Of a stretch of 64,000 nucleotides of DNA, positions 34,761 through 42,807 are shown one piece after another. Each line of letters starts with the position of its first letter. Within the stretch, counting starts at the first letter, position 1. Origin of the DNA: Bacteroidia bacterium (GTDB lineage: Bacteria > Bacteroidota > Bacteroidia > J057); NCBI GenBank assembly GCA_041391665.1, contig JAWKNO010000002.1:372001-436000 (forward strand), written 5' to 3'. Both the position numbers and the translations under genes were made by a program. Under the pieces are notes generated by a model that saw nothing but the letters and a program-made list of their open reading frames with translations, was not told where the DNA came from and made no database searches.

Positions 34761-35090
34761 ATGAAAAGCTTGCTCATCCTTACCGCCCTCCTGTTGACCG
34801 GATTCTTCTCACAAGCTCAAAACCTTTCTGCCTCATCTGATGAAAAACCGATTATGCTCGGTGTTTCCACCCTGGGAAATGAAGATAAAGTGGTAAGCTT
34901 CTACGAGCAGATTGAACAACAGACCGGAGAATTGAAAGAAGCCAGAAAAACTTATGTTGAAGCGCTTGCCAACGCGGAAACTGAGGAAGAAAAGGAAATG
35001 AATGAAGCCATTCTCTCCAGCATCGATCAAATGATCCGCACGAATCACCGGATTATGGAAGGCAGCATCACCATTCAGAGTATAGATTAA
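34761..35090 (+). CDS. Small secreted helical protein
   Basis: 109 residues from the ATG at 34761. The signal peptide (MKSLLILTALLLTGFFSQAQ) supports this start over the frame beginning at 34722. The mature 90 residues are acidic and helix-rich: KVVSFYEQIEQQTGELKEARKTYVEALANAETEEEKEMNEAILSSIDQMI has heptad-like spacing and is probably one coiled coil. Predicted periplasmic. I do not recognise the family. It has a good own promoter directly upstream and converges with the S41 peptidase gene, with 17 bp between stops. Confidence 0.6.
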   Translation: MKSLLILTALLLTGFFSQAQNLSASSDEKPIMLGVSTLGNEDKVVSFYEQIEQQTGELKEARKTYVEALANAETEEEKEMNEAILSSIDQMIRTNHRIMEGSITIQSID

Positions 35091-35107
35091 GTAAGTAATA
35101 TCCCTTC

Positions 35108-36130
35108 TCAATTGCGCTTCAGCCACTCTACGGCCCGCAATATTTTTACATCCTTTTCCAGATCATAAAAATTGTCTCCGCCTTCTACATATTCATCTGG
35201 AATTACCGAATCACCTTCGTAAATATTTCCCAACCGGTCTGCATAAAAACTGATGGTCAGCTGAATTACAATATTTTCAGTGATGGGCTGCCAGGTTACG
35301 GTTGTGGTGTATCCTGAAGTTTCCTCGCCGATAAAGAAGGTTTTGGGTCTGTTTTTAAAAGAAATAGCCGTAATTTCTCCCGAACTGGAGGTTGCCGCAC
35401 TGATCAGGACGACAACCGGAACGGTATCCAGCTGTAGGTAATTGTCCATTTTGGACAATTGATAGTCAGTCATCTGCCGGTCATCGATGTAGAGATTCTG
35501 GTCTTTGATGATCCAGTTTTCATTATAACCAGAAGATTTTTCAGCGAATGCCCCCACTTTGGTGTCCCCGTAAAAATCACATAATCCCGCCAGCATGGGA
35601 TACATGGTTCCCCCACCATTGAGTCGAAGGTCAATGATCCAACCTTTGGGTTTGTTTTTTTGCTGGATGTCCAGGATCGTTTGTCTGATCTGCCAGGCAT
35701 AGAGTGAATCCGCGGGCCCCATGATCAGGCCGGGGATTCTGATATAACCGAATTCTTCCTTTATGACCTGTCCCAAAACCGGTATTGCCGTTCTGCGGTA
35801 TTGATCCAGAATGAGTGAATCAAAGACCATGGTGGAGGTTTTCCAGGGTTTGGACAAGCCATTGTAGGGTACATTGTTTACCCAGATTCTTCCGTGGAAG
35901 TCCTTTAGCTCTTTGAGGATCAGTTTCCCCGCAGCAATAATACCCTCTTCTTTGTGCAGGGCATAAATCTGCGGTTTGAGTTTTTCCCAGTTTACGCTAT
36001 CTCGATTGACCGAGGAAGTCATGGCCAGGGTCAGGATACTATCGAGTGCAAAGGAATTATGTATTTGCGGCTGAGCAAAAATGGAAGCTGAGAAAATCAG
36101 AAAAACGGATAAAATCAGGCTCGTTTTCAT
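35108..36130 (-). CDS. S41-family peptidase, secreted
   Basis: 340 residues with a signal peptide (MKTSLILSVFLIFSASIFAQ). The S41 core is visible: FGYIRIPG, then GWIIDLRLNGGGTMYPMLAGL and the catalytic region VPVVVLISAATSSSGEITAISFKNRPKTFFIGEETSGYTT. The nucleophile is probably the last Ser of SSSGE, and GEETSG takes the position where bacterial C-terminal processing peptidases have a Lys (GEKTxG). This resembles the IRBP/tricorn-like branch. No PDZ domain is present. Likely a periplasmic or surface serine peptidase of unknown substrate. It starts 30 bp after the DUF985 gene on the same strand, so co-transcription is likely. Confidence 0.85.
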   Translation of the reverse strand: MKTSLILSVFLIFSASIFAQPQIHNSFALDSILTLAMTSSVNRDSVNWEKLKPQIYALHKEEGIIAAGKLILKELKDFHGRIWVNNVPYNGLSKPWKTSTMVFDSLILDQYRRTAIPVLGQVIKEEFGYIRIPGLIMGPADSLYAWQIRQTILDIQQKNKPKGWIIDLRLNGGGTMYPMLAGLCDFYGDTKVGAFAEKSSGYNENWIIKDQNLYIDDRQMTDYQLSKMDNYLQLDTVPVVVLISAATSSSGEITAISFKNRPKTFFIGEETSGYTTTVTWQPITENIVIQLTISFYADRLGNIYEGDSVIPDEYVEGGDNFYDLEKDVKILRAVEWLKRN

Positions 36131-36160
36131 TGTGTAGTTGATAATAAATTTTAAAACTTA

Positions 36161-36724
36161 TCAGGAAGCAAATCCATCCGGCATTCGGGTTTCATGCCCG
36201 TTTACACTCAGCTTGCGGATGATATCGGCTCTGTCCGGAAATTGTTGAATCAATACTTCAGCATTTGCTCCTTCAAAACAGTTACCCGTAAAGCCGGGAG
36301 CCATCGTACAGCCAAATAATGCATACCGACCTCCCCCGATCAGACAACCTCCCTGCCAGACACCCGCAGGTACAACAAACTGTATTTCATGCCCCTTCGC
36401 AGGGTCACTACCCATGACAATTTCCCGGCTTGTGCCATTTTCATACAGCAGATAAAGAACCAGCGGATCGCCTCCGTAAAAATGCCAGATTTCGTCATGC
36501 GTTAGCCGGTGAAAACAAGACACACTCAGCGGTTTTTCGCAGTAAAAGCCGATCATCGCTGTGCCGAAAGGTGCGCCACTGGCAAATTCCCGGGCAGAGC
36601 GATAGGTGCTTTTAAACAGGGTTCCTTCTACCGGGAGTTTGTCGAATTGAAAATGTTCGGCAATAACCCGGGCATCGGGGTGCATATCTTCAGGGAGTGA
36701 TGTTGAATGGCAAGGGTTTTGCAT
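36161..36724 (-). CDS. DUF985 cupin-fold protein
   Basis: 187 residues from the ATG at 36724. The frame continues 117 codons further upstream, but that part is antisense to the TonB-C gene and rich in shadow-like Ser/Thr. The protein fits the cupin_5 / DUF985 family: GTLFKSTYRSAREF, FHRLTHDEIWHFYGGDPLVLYLL with two His for a metal site, VPAGVWQGGCLIGGGRYALFGCTMAPGF, and the closing SVNGHETRMPDGFAS. The relatives are small cytosolic cupins of unsettled function, some linked to sugar or nucleotide-sugar chemistry. A decayed second copy of its 3' end lies at 34170-34253. Confidence 0.85.
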   Translation of the reverse strand: MQNPCHSTSLPEDMHPDARVIAEHFQFDKLPVEGTLFKSTYRSAREFASGAPFGTAMIGFYCEKPLSVSCFHRLTHDEIWHFYGGDPLVLYLLYENGTSREIVMGSDPAKGHEIQFVVPAGVWQGGCLIGGGRYALFGCTMAPGFTGNCFEGANAEVLIQQFPDRADIIRKLSVNGHETRMPDGFAS

Positions 36725-36827
36725 GGAATATTTTAGCCTCAATAGGAACAGTAGCTGAAAAATAATTATTTTTTCCCGAAGTTTGGGCTGATTCCTTGTA
36801 ATTATTCCACCCATTACCGATTCCCCT

Positions 36828-37253
36828 ATGAAAACTTCCTTTTCGCTTCTTTTGATTGGATTCCTCCTTTTCCCTGTGATACTTTTCTCCCAGACAGAAA
36901 CACCGGAAATGCGCAAAACGGAAGAATCTGAACTTCCTTTCACCAAACCCAAAATCAAAAATATTGATGCCCTTGACCCCGTCAAATACCCGCTTAAAGC
37001 CGTTTCCAGGAAGATTGAAGGCGCGGTACGTGTAGAGGTAGAAGTGGATGAGGCGGGTAAATATGTGGCCCACAATATTGTAGAATCTGCGGATTCGCTT
37101 CTGTCAGCTGCAGTCGATCCCTATATTTCTCAGCTGAAGTTTGAACCTGCCAGAAGGGGAGAGCTGGCCGTTCCGGCTGTAATGGAGCTGTCCGTCATTT
37201 TCAACATCGAAAAGCGGGTTCCCATCAAAACAGAGATCAGAGTGAAGTACTGA
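36828..37253 (+). CDS. TonB C-terminal domain protein
   Basis: 141 residues. A signal peptide or anchor at 1-22 (LLLIGFLLFPVILFSQ) is followed by a short linker and a TonB-like C-terminal fold: YPLKAVSRKIEGAVRVEVEVDEAGKYVAHNIVES, then LKFEPARRGELAVPAVMELSVIFNIE. Length compared with real TonB (about 240 residues) and the lack of a Pro/Lys-rich periplasm-spanning rod suggest it is not a full energy transducer but a free periplasmic TonB-C domain, common in Bacteroidota. It converges with the ELWxxDGT gene (9 bp apart) and is divergent from the DUF985 gene. Confidence 0.75.
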   Translation: MKTSFSLLLIGFLLFPVILFSQTETPEMRKTEESELPFTKPKIKNIDALDPVKYPLKAVSRKIEGAVRVEVEVDEAGKYVAHNIVESADSLLSAAVDPYISQLKFEPARRGELAVPAVMELSVIFNIEKRVPIKTEIRVKY

Positions 37254-37262
37254 ATTTCTGGC

Positions 37263-38906
37263 TCATTTTATTACTAGTTTGTGAAAGCTGGTACTATTCC
37301 CCATTTGTAGTTTTAGCATATACAAACCTGGTGAAAGTGTGGAAATATCAATGGTCATTTGATCTGAAAATCCAGATTCTGATGCTGTTATTTTGCCCTG
37401 CAAATCTGTCACTTCAACTGATATTGGCCTAACAGGATACAATTGGGAAGAAATCCTGACGATATCATCAGCCGGGTTTGGCCAGATGGAAAATAAGGAC
37501 TGCTGTTTAATCTGTTTTTCAATTCCAACACCTCCGGAGGCATCTGTATATTGCCACATATCCTGGCCAGTCTGATCATAATCGGCCGAAAAAAACAGGC
37601 TGTTGAGTACAGGATTGAATACCGTAAAGTTTAATCCAAACAGTGGATTGATAGCTGTATTACCCGGAGGACTAATCACATGCGTTTGTGCCGGATCACC
37701 GGCAGTTACAAACATCTGATTATCACCTATAGCTTCCAGAGCTACAAAATAAAGACTATCTCCGAAAGTAGTCATAGATGCCGGATTACTTCCGTCGGAG
37801 CCGGGAATAATATCGAGGTAAAGCTGGGTACCTGCTTCGGTCCCATCTGTATACCACAATTCATTTCCATGAGAATCATCATAGGCGGAAAAATACAGAT
37901 GGCCCTGAAAATTCATATACCCTAATGGGTAGGCAGATGCACTACCGGTATGAATATCTTTAATTTGATACGTACCACCCGAAGTCCCGTCGGTTACCCA
38001 CAATTCTTCTCCATGTGTGTCATCCTGTGCATTAAAATATACTTTTCCATTAAAGCCGTAAAATTCGCGTATCCCTGAGCCATCTGGCCCCGGATTTATA
38101 TCTTTAAGAAATGTAGTTCCCTGCACGGTTCCATCAGAAACCCATAACTCAGCTCCGGTTCCGGCACTTTCTGCCGTAAAATATAGTTTTCCCTGATAAA
38201 CATAAAAATTCCTTGGACCAGCGGATTGGTTACCGGTTGCATTTATATCCAGAAAGAGGTGTGTGCCGCCTGGGGTTCCGTCAGTTACCCATAATTCATT
38301 GCCTGTAGTTGGTTCATAGGCAGAGAAAAATAACTGATTTCCCAGTGCTGTAAAATTGTCTACAAATGAACCTGCTGCTCCGGGTGCAATATTTTTTACA
38401 AGGATAGTCCCGTTAGCTGTGCCATCGGTTTTCCATAACTCAGTTCCATTCAGGCTGTCCGTTGCCCTAAAAAACACTTCTCCATTGAAAAGGTATAACT
38501 GTTCGGGGACGGAAGAGCCTGAGCCTGGCCATATGTCCTTTAAGATGTTTGTACCTGCTGTTGTCCCATCAGAATGCCATAATTCAATTCCGTTTACCAT
38601 ATCTGCGTAAGTGCGTTCTGCTTTGAAAATCAAGTGATTATTCAAAGCCGTTAATTCATAGAAAAAGAGATTTCCACCAGCCTGGACTTTGCTTAGGACA
38701 TGAGTACCCGCCGGCGTACCATCTGTTACCCAGATACCGCTGTTGGTATCGCCTACCGTAGCACAGGAAAAATAGGCCTTTTGTCCTATTTCGGTAAACT
38801 CCCCAAAATAGGCTGCGCCCTTAGAATTGAGATCAAAAGCCGTAAATTGTTGGCCAATCGCCATATGGAAAAGGCAAAATCCGAAGATTGTGAAAATGGT
38901 TTTCAT
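37263..38906 (-). CDS. ELWxxDGTxxGT-repeat protein with T9SS sorting domain
   Basis: 547 residues. A signal peptide (MKTIFTIFGFCLFHMAIGQ) precedes a propeller-like array of about 50-residue repeats, each carrying ELWxxDGTxxGT: GIWVTDGTPAGT, ELWHSDGTTAGT, ELWKTDGTANGT, ELWVTDGTPGGT, ELWVSDGTVQGT, ELWVTDGTSGGT and ELWYTDGTEAGT, plus a degenerate last one (MFVTAGDPAQT). Such arrays are defined in large surface proteins of gliding Bacteroidota. Residues about 468-547 are a type A sorting domain (FSIWPNPADDIVRISS near its start). Predicted exported by T9SS; adhesion or matrix binding is a guess. No catalytic motif seen. Confidence 0.85.
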   Translation of the reverse strand: MKTIFTIFGFCLFHMAIGQQFTAFDLNSKGAAYFGEFTEIGQKAYFSCATVGDTNSGIWVTDGTPAGTHVLSKVQAGGNLFFYELTALNNHLIFKAERTYADMVNGIELWHSDGTTAGTNILKDIWPGSGSSVPEQLYLFNGEVFFRATDSLNGTELWKTDGTANGTILVKNIAPGAAGSFVDNFTALGNQLFFSAYEPTTGNELWVTDGTPGGTHLFLDINATGNQSAGPRNFYVYQGKLYFTAESAGTGAELWVSDGTVQGTTFLKDINPGPDGSGIREFYGFNGKVYFNAQDDTHGEELWVTDGTSGGTYQIKDIHTGSASAYPLGYMNFQGHLYFSAYDDSHGNELWYTDGTEAGTQLYLDIIPGSDGSNPASMTTFGDSLYFVALEAIGDNQMFVTAGDPAQTHVISPPGNTAINPLFGLNFTVFNPVLNSLFFSADYDQTGQDMWQYTDASGGVGIEKQIKQQSLFSIWPNPADDIVRISSQLYPVRPISVEVTDLQGKITASESGFSDQMTIDISTLSPGLYMLKLQMGNSTSFHKLVIK

Positions 38907-39132
38907 AAAGTAATGAGTATTATAGGAGCTTGTGTTATTTTAGAATCTGTATGGTGGATCTAAACTTTCAGAAAGATAGGATACATTGTAGCAGCTGTCA
39001 ATCCCGGATATTCGCTATGGAAAAGTCCCTGGTTTTTATACATCCGGGCTTTTCAGAATTGTGTTTTCCCGCAGATTCTTATGGTTGAAGTTTTTTGCTT
39101 AACATTGTATTTTGTAGCTGTAACAAAAACTT

Positions 39133-40731
39133 ATGCAAACCCTAACGTCAGCGATAGCATTTTTCACCTTGCTACTATCTCAGTTTTTATTCCCCGCACA
39201 GGCTCAGACAGACCGGAGTTTCCGGGTGATGACCTTCAACATCCGGTTGAATATAGCTTCTGACAGCACCAATGCCTGGCCCCATCGTACTGACCTTGTC
39301 GAAAGTATGATCCGCTACCACGAAGCCGATCTTATTGGCGTTCAGGAAGCGCTCGAAAACCAGATGGTCGATCTCAAATCCATGCTGCCTGATTTCGGCG
39401 CACATGGAGTAGCCCGAGATACGAATCTGCAATGGGGAGAGTATTCTGCGATATTTTACCGGAAGAGCCGCTTCGACCTGGTCGAAGGCGCTACCTTCTG
39501 GCTTTCTGAAAGCCCCGAAATGGCCAGCCGTGGCTGGGATGCTGCCCTTAACCGGATTGTGACCTGGGCAAAATTCAGAGATCGCTTTACTGGTAAAATG
39601 TTTTTCCACTTTAATACTCATTTTGATCACAAGGGCGTAGAAGCGAGAGAAAACAGCGCCCGGCTGATCATGGACAAGATTGCTGAGTTGAATCCCGACA
39701 ATCTTCCGGTCATTCTTAGTGGAGATTTTAACCTTACGCCGGCAGATTCTCCCTATTCAATTTTAACTTCAGACAACCCCGAAAAGAACCTTAAAGACTC
39801 TTTTTATGAGAGCCTGATCCCTCACCATGGACCGGAATCTACGTGGAGTGGGTTTCATTTTCCCGGAGAAGGGGACAAAAGGATTGATTATATATTCACC
39901 CGAAACCGTGTAGTTGTGCTCAAACACGCCACGCTTTCCGATTCGTGGTCTGGCCGTTATCCTTCCGACCACCTGCCGGTGATGGCGGAGGTTATGATCG
40001 ACCCGGTGGTAGCATTGCCTCAGGCGCATTCTCACAATGACTATGAGCAGTCAAAGCCGCTCTGGGAAGCTCTGGAAAACGGGTTTGCAAGCATTGAAGC
40101 CGATATCTGGCTGATAGACAATAAATTGTATGTTTCTCACAACCGTCCGGTAATCACCCCTCGCTCACCTACGCTTGAGTCTTTATATCTGGAACCACTT
40201 TCCCGATTGGTAACTGAAAACCATGGCTGGGTATTTCCGGGGTATAATCAGCCTATACAGTTGCTGGTGGATTTCAAAAATGATGGTGAAGCTACCTATG
40301 CAAAGTTGAAAGAAGTATTGAGTAAATACGATTACCTGCTCCAACCGGGCAAAAATCGTCCGGTCGCTGTGCAGGTTGTCATATCAGGAGACCGTCCGGT
40401 AGCCACCATTGCTGCCGATAGCAGCCGTTTGGCGCGTATTGATGGGCGTCCGGAAGATTTGGGCGAATTGTACGAAACTTCTCTCGTGCCGCTGATCAGT
40501 CAAAGATACGGAATCGTGACTTCATGGAAAGGGAAAGACGAAATCCCGGCAGGAGAAATGGCTGCGATAAAAGCGCTCACAGACCAGGCACACCGGCAGG
40601 GAAAAAAAGTACGGCTGTGGGCGACACCTGAGGATGAGAAAGTTTGGACTGTATTGCTGGACGCTGGTGTGGACTATATAAATACCGATGATCCTGAAAG
40701 ACTGAAAAAATTCCTCCTAAAATCGGAGTGA
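39133..40731 (+). CDS. Exo/endonuclease/phosphatase domain fused to PLC-like phosphodiesterase domain
   Basis: 532 residues with a signal peptide ending near FPAQAQ (25). Residues about 30-292 are an endonuclease/exonuclease/phosphatase fold: RVMTFNIRLN, IGVQEA with the metal-binding Glu, NTHFDHKG, ILSGDFNLTP, then RIDYIF and the catalytic SDHLPV. Residues about 300-532 resemble the AIM6/glycerophosphodiester phosphodiesterase-like TIM barrel: PQAHSHNDYEQSKPLWEALENGFASIEADIWLIDNKLYVSH, ending VDYINTDDPERLKKFL. A two-headed periplasmic phosphodiesterase acting on lipid head groups or sugar phosphates is inferred. It starts 53 bp before a sodium/solute symporter gene, perhaps importing a product. 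Confidence 0.8.
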   Translation: MQTLTSAIAFFTLLLSQFLFPAQAQTDRSFRVMTFNIRLNIASDSTNAWPHRTDLVESMIRYHEADLIGVQEALENQMVDLKSMLPDFGAHGVARDTNLQWGEYSAIFYRKSRFDLVEGATFWLSESPEMASRGWDAALNRIVTWAKFRDRFTGKMFFHFNTHFDHKGVEARENSARLIMDKIAELNPDNLPVILSGDFNLTPADSPYSILTSDNPEKNLKDSFYESLIPHHGPESTWSGFHFPGEGDKRIDYIFTRNRVVVLKHATLSDSWSGRYPSDHLPVMAEVMIDPVVALPQAHSHNDYEQSKPLWEALENGFASIEADIWLIDNKLYVSHNRPVITPRSPTLESLYLEPLSRLVTENHGWVFPGYNQPIQLLVDFKNDGEATYAKLKEVLSKYDYLLQPGKNRPVAVQVVISGDRPVATIAADSSRLARIDGRPEDLGELYETSLVPLISQRYGIVTSWKGKDEIPAGEMAAIKALTDQAHRQGKKVRLWATPEDEKVWTVLLDAGVDYINTDDPERLKKFLLKSE

Positions 40732-40783
40732 TAATTGAAAAATGTCTATTTTACGCCCCACTACTAACTAATACTACCGAGGA

Positions 40784-42367
40784 ATGAATTTTGGTACCAT
40801 TGATTACATTGTATTTGCAGCCTATGGCGCGCTGATTATTTTTATCGGCCTGTGGGTGTCACGCGAAAAAGGTGGAAAAGAAAAAGATGCGGAGGACTAC
40901 TTTCTTGCCGGAAAAACGCTGCCATGGTGGGCGATCGGGGCATCATTGATTGCGTCCAATATTTCTGCAGAACAATTTATCGGTATGTCGGGTTCCGGTT
41001 TCCGGCTGGGGTTAGCTATCGCTACCTACGAGTGGATGGCCGCTATCACCCTTCTGGTAGTGGCCTGGTTTTTTCTTCCGATCTTCCTGAAGAAAGGCAT
41101 TTTTACTATGCCGCAGTTTTTGGAAGTTCGTTATGATAACCGGGTGAGAACACTGCTGGCTGTTTTCTGGCTGTCGGTGTTTGTTTTTGTCAACCTCACT
41201 TCTGTCTTGTATCTCGGTGCAAAAGCCATGGAGATCATTATGGGGGTTCCATTGGTTTACGGGATGATTGGACTGGCGCTATTTTCGATTATATATAGTG
41301 TCTATGGAGGGCTAAAGGCGGTAGCCTGGACAGATGTCGTACAAGTTGTATTTCTGATTGGTGGTGGATTGATGACCACTTATATCGCACTTGATGCTTA
41401 TGGAGGAATCGGCAAACTGATGGGAGACTTTGGCGACCGGTTTAATATGATTCTTTTTGAAGGGGAATTGATATTTACAGATGATGCAGGCCAATCTCAG
41501 GACGCTTACAATCTTTTGCCCGGACTGAGTGTGTTGATCGGCGGAATGTGGATTGCGAATCTCTACTATTGGGGGTGTAATCAGTATATCATTCAGCGGG
41601 CCCTGGCAGCTAAAAATATCAAGGAAGCGCAGCGGGGGGTAGCATTTGCTGGTTATCTGAAACTGCTTCTCCCGATGATTGTGGTTATACCAGGCATTGT
41701 GGCTTTTGCCATGAAGGCGCCAATCGATAAGGCAGATGGCGCATATCCCTGGTTACTGGCTAACTTTGTGCCTTCCGGGTTTAAGGGGCTGGCTTTTGCT
41801 GCGCTTGCTGCGGCGATTGTTTCTTCGCTTGCATCTATGATGAACAGCACATCTACCATCTTCACGATGGACCTGTATAAGCCGTATATTAAAAAAGATG
41901 CTTCTCAAAAGGAATTGGTGCTGGTGGGCCGTATCGTAGCATTTGTAGCTATGCTGGTAGCAGGTCTTGTGGCTTATCCCCTGATGGGTAAAAGTGATCA
42001 GGTATTTCAGAATATCCAAAACTGGACAGGTCTGGTAAGTCCGGGCGTACTAGCCGTATTTATTATGGGCTTGTTTTATAAAAAAGCTACGGCTAATTCA
42101 GCCCTGGTATCCGCACTGTTAAGTGTTCCGCTTTCCTTCGCGATTAATGCGTGGCTTCCTTCTATACCGTTTATGAACCGTATGGGTATCGTATTCCTGA
42201 TATCGCTGGTTTTGATTGTGGTAATCTCCAGGCTCGAAGGAAAGGGAGAAGATTCTCCTAAAGCGATTGTACACAGCGAAGTCGTAAGAGAGAAAGATCC
42301 TGTTTTTACTGCCGCAGCAACAGGTATCATACTGATTACAACGATGTTGTACGCTTATTTCTGGTAA
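40784..42367 (+). CDS. Sodium/solute symporter (SSS family, SglT-like)
   Basis: 527 residues with about 14 membrane helices. The family signatures are clear: DAEDYFLAGKTLPWWAIGASLIASNISAEQFIGMSGSGF after the first helix, FLEVRYDNRVRT, YSVYGGLKAVAWTDVVQ, and AIVSSLASMMNSTSTIFTMDLYKPYI, all shared with vSGLT-type sodium/galactose cotransporters. It imports a sugar, inositol or similar solute with sodium. Being 53 bp after the phosphodiesterase fusion on the same strand suggests hydrolysis of a phosphorylated compound followed by uptake. Convergent with the response regulator gene, 5 bp apart. Confidence 0.92.
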   Translation: MNFGTIDYIVFAAYGALIIFIGLWVSREKGGKEKDAEDYFLAGKTLPWWAIGASLIASNISAEQFIGMSGSGFRLGLAIATYEWMAAITLLVVAWFFLPIFLKKGIFTMPQFLEVRYDNRVRTLLAVFWLSVFVFVNLTSVLYLGAKAMEIIMGVPLVYGMIGLALFSIIYSVYGGLKAVAWTDVVQVVFLIGGGLMTTYIALDAYGGIGKLMGDFGDRFNMILFEGELIFTDDAGQSQDAYNLLPGLSVLIGGMWIANLYYWGCNQYIIQRALAAKNIKEAQRGVAFAGYLKLLLPMIVVIPGIVAFAMKAPIDKADGAYPWLLANFVPSGFKGLAFAALAAAIVSSLASMMNSTSTIFTMDLYKPYIKKDASQKELVLVGRIVAFVAMLVAGLVAYPLMGKSDQVFQNIQNWTGLVSPGVLAVFIMGLFYKKATANSALVSALLSVPLSFAINAWLPSIPFMNRMGIVFLISLVLIVVISRLEGKGEDSPKAIVHSEVVREKDPVFTAAATGIILITTMLYAYFW

Positions 42368-42372
42368 CAGAT

Positions 42373-42807
42373 TTAGATGTGGTTGGTGCCAAAAATGCCT
42401 TCAAGTTCACCTGAGAATAATTTTTCAAGATCCTGAAGGGAAATCGGCTTTATCAAGTAGCCGGAAAGCAGCGATAAATTTTTTGCATGCTCAATATCTG
42501 CCTGATTGATAGAAGAACTCACCATGAAGATGGTGATTTGTTTGGAAAAATTGGCTTTGATGGAAGCAAACTCTTCCAAAAACTGCCAGCCATCAAGTAC
42601 CGGCATGTTCATGTCAAGTAAAATAAGGTCAGGGACTTCAGATACGTGAGGAAGGTAATCGCTAAAAAAGTTGAGGGCTTCTCTGCCATTAGAAAAGATC
42701 ATCAGGTTTTTGCATAGTTTTTTAATTTCGATGAGGCGTTTTAAACCAAAAATAAAGATGTCATCGTCATCAATAATGCACGCAATTTCAAAGTGTTTTT
42801 TTTGCAT
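42373..42807 (-). CDS. Single-domain response regulator
   Basis: 144 residues from the ATG at 42807 (a TTG three bases upstream is disfavoured). It is a lone receiver domain: acidic pocket IIDDDD (about 11-16), phospho-acceptor Asp65 in LILLDMNMP, a Ser-rich MVSSS switch segment (97-99) and Lys120 in LIKPIS. No output domain, so it acts by protein contact or in a phosphorelay, like Rcp1-type regulators. Its ATG overlaps the TGA of the histidine kinase gene by one base, indicating translational coupling and that the kinase is its cognate partner. Confidence 0.92.
   Translation of the reverse strand: MQKKHFEIACIIDDDDIFIFGLKRLIEIKKLCKNLMIFSNGREALNFFSDYLPHVSEVPDLILLDMNMPVLDGWQFLEEFASIKANFSKQITIFMVSSSINQADIEHAKNLSLLSGYLIKPISLQDLEKLFSGELEGIFGTNHI

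Noticed and set aside
36725..37075. N-terminal extension of the DUF985 frame
   Set aside because: It is antisense to the TonB-C gene and Ser/Thr-rich as expected of a shadow frame; the family begins at the ATG at 36724.
40852..41136. 94-codon alternative frame inside the symporter gene
   Set aside because: It lies within a conserved membrane-protein frame and has biased, Arg-rich composition typical of a shifted frame.
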